Shown piece after piece: positions 58,137-64,000 of a stretch of DNA of 64,000 nt. Position 1 is the stretch's first letter. Each line of letters starts with the position of its first letter. Made by a program: the position numbers and the translations under genes. Source of the DNA: Dasypus novemcinctus (Eukaryota; Chordata; Mammalia; Cingulata; Dasypodidae). Under the pieces are notes generated by a model, which saw only the letters and a program-made list of their open reading frames with translations, searched no databases and was not told the DNA's origin. Where the stretch lies: assembly GCF_030445035.2 (NCBI RefSeq), contig NC_080699.1:11904001-11968000 (forward strand). The letters run 5' to 3'.

Positions 58137-58176
58137 ATTGCTTCTTGGCCTTTTGGCTAAGATCAAGTGTAATATT
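58137..58176 (+). pseudogene. Truncated U2 snRNA retropseudogene, no A-tail
   Basis: Bases 58,137-58,176 match the first 40 nt of U2 snRNA with 3-4 mismatches. The block 'ggccttttggctaagatcaa', which includes the branch-point-pairing neighbourhood upstream region, is perfect. The copy stops abruptly near U2 position 40 with no poly(A). Flanking direct repeats are taagggtttgca (58,126-58,137) and taaggatttgca (58,177-58,188), one mismatch, sharing the terminal A with the start of U2. It lacks the Sm site, the 3' stem-loops and any snRNA promoter, so it is not a functional gene. Confidence 0.88.
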
Positions 58177-58477
58177 TAAGGATTTGCAAATAAGAAACCT
58201 GTGAAAAATTCTGTGGAAGTTGGTTAAAGTTCTTATGGAAGAACTAATGTTTAAGAAGAGTATTGAAAACTATTATAGTGAGAGGAGACTTGCCTTACTG
58301 GTTTTAAAAATGTTTGCTTGGGGGGGGAGCTCATTAAACCTAATGCTGGGAGCCTTAAAAAACAGTGAGTACTATTCATGTACAACTCAGAAATGCAAAG
58401 TGCTGGGGTCTTCTGTATTTCACACTTTTTCTGATGTTTAATGCCAGGAGCTGGAGAGCTCTAAAGGAACATGTATT

Positions 58478-58692
58478 GGTATGGATGTGGTTTGAGCAAT
58501 TGAGCACCTACTCACATGGGATGTCCTGGGTTCAGTTCCTGGTGCCTCATAAAAACAAAAATGCTACCAACAAGGAAACAAGTGAAGAAAGCAACTCAGG
58601 GATGCCTGTGTGCTTCAGTGGTTGAGCGCCGACTTCCCACGTATGAGGTCGCAGGTCCAATCCCTGGCCCAGGCACATCACAAAAAAAAAAG
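58478..58692 (+). mobile_element. Dimeric DAS-SINE
   Basis: Unit 1 'gtatggatgtggtttgagca' with 'gggttcagttcctgg'; A-rich linker; unit 2 'cagtggttgagcgccgactt' with 'aggtccaatccctgg'; A-tail at 58,681. Boundaries approximate. Confidence 0.8.
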
Positions 58693-58789
58693 TTTACTAG
58701 GTATTATAAACAAAAAGTTACGATGCTAGCAAAATAACAATTAAATTGGTGAGCAGGAGAGGTAGGAGGTAGTTCTTAGTATAAACTTA

Positions 58790-60112
58790 AAATTTTTCAA
58801 TTCAGTGGATAAAGATTAGTTAATTCATTAAATGGTGTTGGTACTATAAGTTAGCCTCCAGGGTGTAACTATACATACAAATTAATTCTAGAGGTGTTAA
58901 AGGTTTAAATGTAAAAAAAAAATTATAATTTTATTAGAGGAGACTTCATAGCCTAAGAATTGAAGACACCTTTTTACCATTTTTTTTTAAAGGAAGAACA
59001 AAATAATTTATCAAGAATTATAGATATATTCAATTAAATAAAATTCTGTGTGGCAAAAAATATCTTAACATTCAAAAGATGAATAAATATAAAAGAATGG
59101 GAAAAATAACTTCTAATACATTTGGTCAGTGTTGGAAATTGAATCATGTACCCCTTGAAAGACAAGTTCAAGCCTTAATCTGTTCCTGTGGGTATGATCC
59201 CATCTGTCAGTAGGACCTTTGAAGATGTCATCATTCGTTTAGGTATAAACTCATTTATGAATAGGATCTTTGAAGATCCTGTTTAGATGAGGCGAGATTG
59301 AATTCGTGGGTCTTAGTCTTCATAAGCATAGGACAAGCCAGCAGAGACAGGAAAGCAGAGGAGCAGACACAAGGAGAGCAAGATCACTGTGGCAGACGAT
59401 TGCCAGAATGCTCCAGACTCTGGGAGAAAGCAAGCCCTGCCAGTTCTTGATTTTGAACTTCTAGCATCCAAAGCTGAGATAATAAATCACTCTTGTTAAA
59501 GCCAACCCATTGTGTGGTCTTGTCATGGCAGCCCTGGCGAACTAAGACAGTCAGTAGAGCATCAGTATCCATGCTGTATGAAGAGCTTCACTAAACTGAT
59601 TAGAACAATTAATAGTCATTTCACAGAAGAACAAATTCAAGTAGCCTATAACAGTTACTATAATGGTCAGAGTGGTTCATATTAAACACTATGATGCCCA
59701 TCAGATTTGCAAAAAATTAGAGAAAACACTTGGTGCTGGTGAGGATGCTGGGAAAGAACAATCATATATAGGTAGAAGGAATATGAATTGTGCAGAAGTT
59801 TTAAAAAAATAATGAAATTGAAAATGCCCATATTAGACTTAGCAATCCTATTTCTGGGACTCTATCCTAAAAATATAAAAATACTAATGGATTTATGTAT
59901 GATGATGTTCATGTAGAAGAAAGTGTGAATACTTTTAATAGAAATTGTTTAAATAAAATATGGTACGTGCTTACCACAGACTGTTAGCTGTTAAAAAAGA
60001 GTGATTTCCTTATCTGCTAACCTGAAGAGAATTATGCATGTATCACAGAGAAATATAATAGCATGATCCCATTTTTAAAAACAAATATCCCTTAGTCCCT
60101 TTAAAGCAACTA
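58790..60112 (+). mobile_element. Old L1 ORF2 3' region split by an LTR
   Basis: Left part 58,790-59,129 ('ggagacttcatagcctaaga') and right part 59,555-60,112 ('gggactctatcctaaaaata', 'atggtacgtgcttaccacag') are consecutive portions of L1 ORF2. The MaLR LTR at 59,130-59,549 separates them. Confidence 0.7.
59130..59549 (+). mobile_element. MaLR-type solo LTR inside L1
   Basis: TGTTGGAAATTGAATCATG to GGCGAACTAAGACA, with AATAAA at about 59,481. A perfect 5-bp duplication, gtcag, lies at 59,125-59,129 and 59,550-59,554. This resembles mammal-wide MLT1 LTRs. Confidence 0.85.
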
Positions 60113-60578
60113 TATAAAACAATTTTTAAAAACTCTGCATTTAGAAGAGGAGCTTTCAGAGGACTTAGAAGAAACACCTTCTTTGTGATAAAACTTCATG
60201 AAATTAATTTTTTAATTCTGGGAGAAGATCTGGCTCATTTTAAAAATAGGGCTCAAGAAACAGATTAATCTCAAGAGAAAAGGTTAACTCCTCCTTGATC
60301 CATTTTTCTCCCCAAAAAGCAGTAGTTAAAATAGAATTTGCACTGGAAACTATAAATAGACTAGCTCGTGCAGAAAATTAAATTAATGATGTATATGACA
60401 AATGAGAGACATTTCCAAAATGAAGAGTAAGGTGGTAAAGAGAAGTGAACATGGAGATATAATTTATGAAATTATGTATTTCTGAAGAAGATGACAAATA
60501 GTTAAATAAAAATGAAATATTTAATAGGAAATTGGAGAAGATAGGGGTTTTAAACAGATTGAATTTCAGTTAAATACG

Positions 60579-60619
60579 GCCGGGATGGCTCCTATGGGAG
60601 AGCATTAGACTGAAGATCT
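60579..60619 (+). pseudogene. 5' half of tRNA-Phe(GAA), retrocopied without A-tail
   Basis: The 41 nt align to positions 1-41 of cytosolic tRNA-Phe with about 34 matches. Intact are the D-arm 'gggagagc', the anticodon stem-loop 'ttagactgaagatct' and anticodon GAA. The copy stops just after the anticodon loop. A perfect 15-bp direct repeat, tgaatttcagttaaa, lies at 60,560-60,574 and 60,619-60,633. Four extra bases (tacg, 60,575-60,578) precede the tRNA. There is no A-tail, no 3' half and no box B, so it cannot be a tRNA gene. Confidence 0.88.
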
Positions 60620-60779
60620 GAATTTCAGTTAAAATATAGCATATAGAACAATATTAAAATTAAATTTTGTGGTCCTGGGATAGTCCTCCTATTTAAGTAA
60701 TTGTGGTTTTATCATCAGAGAAATTAAAGTTCGTTTAATCTCAGATTTTTGTTCTACAATAATACAGGATCATAGAATG

Positions 60780-61190
60780 GTGTTTCTAAAATTGTGGACA
60801 GGGTGTCAGAATCGGCCAGAATGCTTCTTAAAAATTTGGATTCCAGGAGTGGATGTGGCTCAGGCAGTGGAGCTCCTGCCTCTCACATGGGAGGTCCCAG
60901 GTTTGGTTCTGGGTGCCTCCTGAAGAATTAAAACAACAAGCAGAACATGGGGGGGGGAACCCATTCAGGGAAGCTGATGTGGCTCAGTGGTTGAGTGCTG
61001 GCTTCCCACATACAAGGTCCCGGGTTTAATCCCCAGCCCTCAGTACCTCAAAAAAAAAAAAAAAAAGGTCGATTAATTGAAACCATCCCAGACCTACTGA
61101 ATCAGAATTTCTGAGAGTGCAGTCAGGGATTCTGCATGTCAACAGTTTTCCCAGGTGATTGTTAAGCATATTAATGTTGGGGAAAACACT
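60780..61190 (+). mobile_element. MER5A-like hAT element split by a DAS-SINE
   Basis: Left 60,780-60,846 ('gtgtttctaaaattgtggac', 'atgcttcttaaaaatttgga') and right 61,068-61,190 ('ccagacctactgaatcagaa', 'gattctgcatgtcaacagtt', 'ttgttaagcatattaatg') form one MER5A-type transposon. Confidence 0.75.
60847..61067 (+). mobile_element. Dimeric DAS-SINE inside MER5A
   Basis: Unit 1 'aggagtggatgtggctcagg' and unit 2 'gggaagctgatgtggctcag', each with a box B-like 'ggtttggttctggg' or 'cgggtttaatcccc', joined by a linker that contains a G run, and ending in a run of 17 A. No clear duplication was found. Confidence 0.85.
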
Positions 61191-61604
61191 ACATTAGATG
61201 TGATTTATAGAGCTGCAAAGAGAAAGATTGTTCTTTTGTTTGTGTGTGTGGTGAGAATGAAATCACCAGAAAACCATTAGAGCTTTGTCTCCCAGTGTAC
61301 AACATTACGTCAAGTTAAGTTTTAATAAATGCTAGAGAAGAATAAAATTATTTTGTTAAAATACAGAATGTCTTTAAGCTTAGAAGGGTAAGAAGAATCA
61401 AAGTTGCAGATGGATAGATGTGATTTCTTATTACAAATCTCTGTCACAAAATGGGGACTGTATTTGTGGCAAATATGACAGATAAAGGGCAATATTTTTA
61501 ATATGTAAAGTATTTTTAGGAAAATCACTCAGCCCTACTTGATAAAACAGTTGACAGAAGATGATAAATATATATATACGTCCAGCTACCACAATAACCT
61601 TAGA

Positions 61605-61805
61605 GCTAACATTTAGTAAGTAAATTCCAGGCACTTTACATGTTTATTCCTTTGTCTACCCACCTCTTTGAAAAAGGTGCTATTTATTTGTGTCCCCATT
61701 TTACAGCTTAAGAAACAGCCATAGAAATGTTAAATAGCATAGCTAAAAGGATTGAACCAGGATCTGAACTTTCTGACTTTAAGGACAAAATACTGAAGTG
61801 TGTTT
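61605..61805 (+). repeat. MIR SINE
   Basis: 'gctaacatttagtaagtaaa', 'ttccaggcactttacatgtt', 'ccccattttacagcttaaga' and 'ggattgaaccaggatctgaa' match MIR in order. Confidence 0.8.
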
Positions 61806-61812
61806 AAGTGTG

Positions 61813-61907
61813 CCTTTTTTTTTTTTTAAGGAGATACCAGAGATTGAATCCAGGACCTCCTACATAGCAAGTGGACATTTAACCACTAAGCTACATTGCT
61901 CCCCCTT
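61813..61907 (-). mobile_element. Single-unit DAS-SINE, minus strand
   Basis: T-run, then 'gattgaatccaggacctcct' (box B complement) and 'aagctacattgctcccc' (head complement). One diverged unit. Confidence 0.75.
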
Positions 61908-63732
61908 GGTGTCTCTTGTGTGCGTGTGTATACTGGTACATGTTGATACAGGTACATTTAACTAGGCATATGCAAGAGTACCTGAAGTTCAGCTCTGCTC
62001 AGGCAGAGTGTCAAGCCTAGGATGTTTCATGCTTTTCTGTTCTATTCATTTTGAGGGCTTAATAAGTGCTACTGTCAGTAACACAGAGTTTTATTGATCT
62101 AGTTTGTGAAATCTATTTTGGCAGCTCAGATGGTTTTACTTTATTCTATCTAGATTTGTATCTGGATAAATTTCCAAAAAAGTAAGCTGATGAGTGAAGC
62201 ATTGCTATGTACATATTAAGTCGCCTCCCATGGAAGCAAAGACTTATGTAATCCAGTCCTTAGAAAATGCAACTACTAAAATTTCTAATATGACTCATTA
62301 TCCAAATCAAAATTTTGATGCCTTAAAACGCAGAAATGAATGTTGCTCAGTTTCTCCCAAATAACTGGTCTGGCAACTTTTTCACTTTAAGATGCTCGTA
62401 TATACATATGTGTATCAGTGATCTTGTTTTAGAGATTGATTTAGGTAGGCTTTGGGGCTCTACTAGTGGGAGGATATTTTTGTAGGCCTCCACTGTAAGT
62501 ATTTGGGCTCTAAATTATTTTGTTGTAGATTAGTCTAGTTGGTTCAGTAGAATTTTAGTTGCTTTGCAGTCTTGATTAGTTGATCATTACAGAATATTTT
62601 GTAGTTAATATCTAATATGGCTTTCCTTATAGATTAAGCTGTGAGATAGGGGATCTGATTTTCCTAAACTTGCCTGGTGGTTCTCTCATTCTGTCTTTCT
62701 CATGTATGTACTGCTTAGTAAGTTCATAAATGTGCTTTCGAATAATTAAATAGTAGAAAATAACTGACATGATTACATGATAGAATTATTAGGAGGATTT
62801 ACCAGTTTTTCTAGTCTCTTAATTGTTCTGTCTTTCAGGGAGCTTGAGGGACATATTTACTGTTCTGTTACTTCCTGCTGATTTTTTAAAATTCCAGTTT
62901 TCTAGTTAAACCGTATTTAAGGGAATATTCACTCATCGTGTATTTGCATCAAGATGCCACAATGTGGTGCTGTTGTGCTTTGGCTGAATACTTATAAAAT
63001 CACCTTTTCCTGTTGCTGACAGACCTCTTTATTAGTATATGAAAATATGCTCATATCAGATACTTATGTGATTGCTTTCCAGTGATTGTGCTAGATTGCT
63101 TTTTATGTTAATCAGTTAGTTTTTTATTGACTTGCATATTTAATTTTTTTCCCTTGATTGCGCCATTATATTTAGTTAAAAGTCAGAGGGCTTTTTAAGG
63201 TTATGAAATTATAACAATGATATTGTAGATGACAGTGGGCATATCGTTTTAAAATTTTTAGGCCTTGGGAATATTATTCCATTAAAGCTACTGTTCTACT
63301 CAAAATATGTAAGGCTGTTTTCCAAATCCAAGGTTGCTGTTTCTTCCACTCTTTTTATTTATACAATTTTTACCAGAATTCACTCAAGGGGAAACAGTTT
63401 ATCATTCATGTGGATAGAGTTCTCTCAGAATTTAAAGTCTCCAGTTTTTACTTTCGTAACTTTTAGATGTTTCTTTCTTTCCCTGTGTTCTTTAGGATAT
63501 TATTTGCCAAGACAGTATATACTAATTGTGCATTTTAACAAAATAGTTTTTATTAAGGGATTTCTAGTTAGTTTTAGTAAGGTGTTGGGGATTAAGCACC
63601 AGAGTATGGGAAAGGCATATGGTCCCGAAAGGGTAGGAACCCCTGCCCTGGGGCTCTCTTAACCACAGTTTATAGTTCATTGCTATTATATGAAGTGACA
63701 TTGTAGCTGGGCTACTTTTAAGAAAGACTGCT

Positions 63733-63910
63733 GGAGAGGAGATGGAGCTCAAGTGGCTGAGCACCTGCTTCCCATGTTCGAAGTCCTGGGATTGATCCCT
63801 GGTACCTCCTAAAATACAAAACAAGGGAAAAAACCAACTCTTATTGGGATCAGTGTTTCCCATGTACAAAGTTCTGGGCCCCATCTCCGGTACCTCCTAA
63901 AAAAAAAGAA
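63733..63910 (+). mobile_element. Dimeric DAS-SINE
   Basis: Unit 1 'ggagatggagctcaagtggc' with 'gggattgatccctgg', linker 'aaaacaagggaaaaaacc', a shortened unit 2 that starts inside the head ('gggatcagtgtttcccatgt') and an A-rich end. Boundaries approximate. Confidence 0.75.
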
Positions 63911-64000
63911 AAAGGACTACCTTTTTTGACTTTAATATGGACATGTACAAACAGTAGACTTCATTTCATAATGTGGATTGAAATTAAATATTTTTGAGAA

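Larger units (their letters stand above)
52762..64000 (+). other. AASDHPPT: AASDHPPT intron 2 (incomplete)
   Basis: Starts at donor GT (52,762). No sequence encoding the next expected residues (an RGS.PEFF-like stretch) was found up to 64,000, so the intron is at least 11.2 kb here. Its content is listed separately. Segments 52,762-53,485, 54,155-55,455, 56,120-56,950, 60,120-60,555, 61,195-61,600 and 61,910-63,730 show no exon and no repeat I can name. Confidence 0.8.

Noticed and set aside
58137..58176. A functional U2 snRNA gene
   Set aside because: Only 40 of about 188 nt are present; the Sm site, 3' stem-loops and promoter elements are missing.
60579..60619. A functional tRNA-Phe gene
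   Set aside because: The sequence stops after the anticodon loop, so there is no T-arm, no acceptor 3' strand and no box B.
63408..63662. An 84-codon frame as a candidate third exon of AASDHPPT
   Set aside because: The translation does not resemble the expected downstream part of the enzyme and shows no matching splice phase.

Overview
The window is mammalian nuclear DNA, almost certainly from a xenarthran and most likely an armadillo such as Dasypus novemcinctus. The main evidence is the many tRNA-derived SINEs of the DAS superfamily, which is described only from Xenarthra. They occur as short single units, as head-to-tail dimers, and as a long form of about 400 bp, and many are bounded by clear target-site duplications. 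Two spliced genes can be recognised by protein similarity. Most of the rest is layered retroelement DNA.

Layout. Bases 1 to about 32,000 lie beyond the 3' end of KBTBD3. No gene is recognised there. The stretch holds ERVL-MaLR-type LTRs, a complete two-LTR MaLR provirus (12,999-15,208), L1 fragments, DAS-SINEs and ancient MIR, L2, CR1-like and hAT remnants. KBTBD3 (BTB-BACK-Kelch protein) lies on the minus strand: its terminal coding exon is 32,262-33,864 and its first coding exon 37,543-37,763, with 5' untranslated sequence further right. Its upstream intron holds a 3.6-kb L1, a second L1 fragment, LTRs and five DAS-SINEs. A CpG island at about 49,840-51,180 separates KBTBD3 from the divergent gene AASDHPPT (plus strand). 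Exon 1 of AASDHPPT ends at 50,937 and exon 2 is 52,536-52,761. The rest of the window to 64,000 is AASDHPPT intron 2; exons 3 onward are not present. This head-to-head pairing matches the human 11q22 order as I recall it.

How the genes work. AASDHPPT is the cytosolic 4'-phosphopantetheinyl transferase that activates carrier-protein domains of fatty acid synthase, mitochondrial acyl carrier protein, the folate enzyme ALDH1L1 and the lysine-pathway enzyme AASDH. KBTBD3 is a predicted CUL3 substrate adaptor with no established substrate. No functional link between them is visible beyond a shared promoter region that contains an overlapping CACGTG/TGACGTCA element.

The most unusual items are two tiny retrocopies within 2.5 kb of each other in AASDHPPT intron 2. 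One is the first 40 nt of U2 snRNA (58,137-58,176). The other is the 5' half of a tRNA-Phe (60,579-60,619). Both are cut off at the 3' end, have no A-tail and are flanked by direct repeats, as expected of tailless retropseudogenes.
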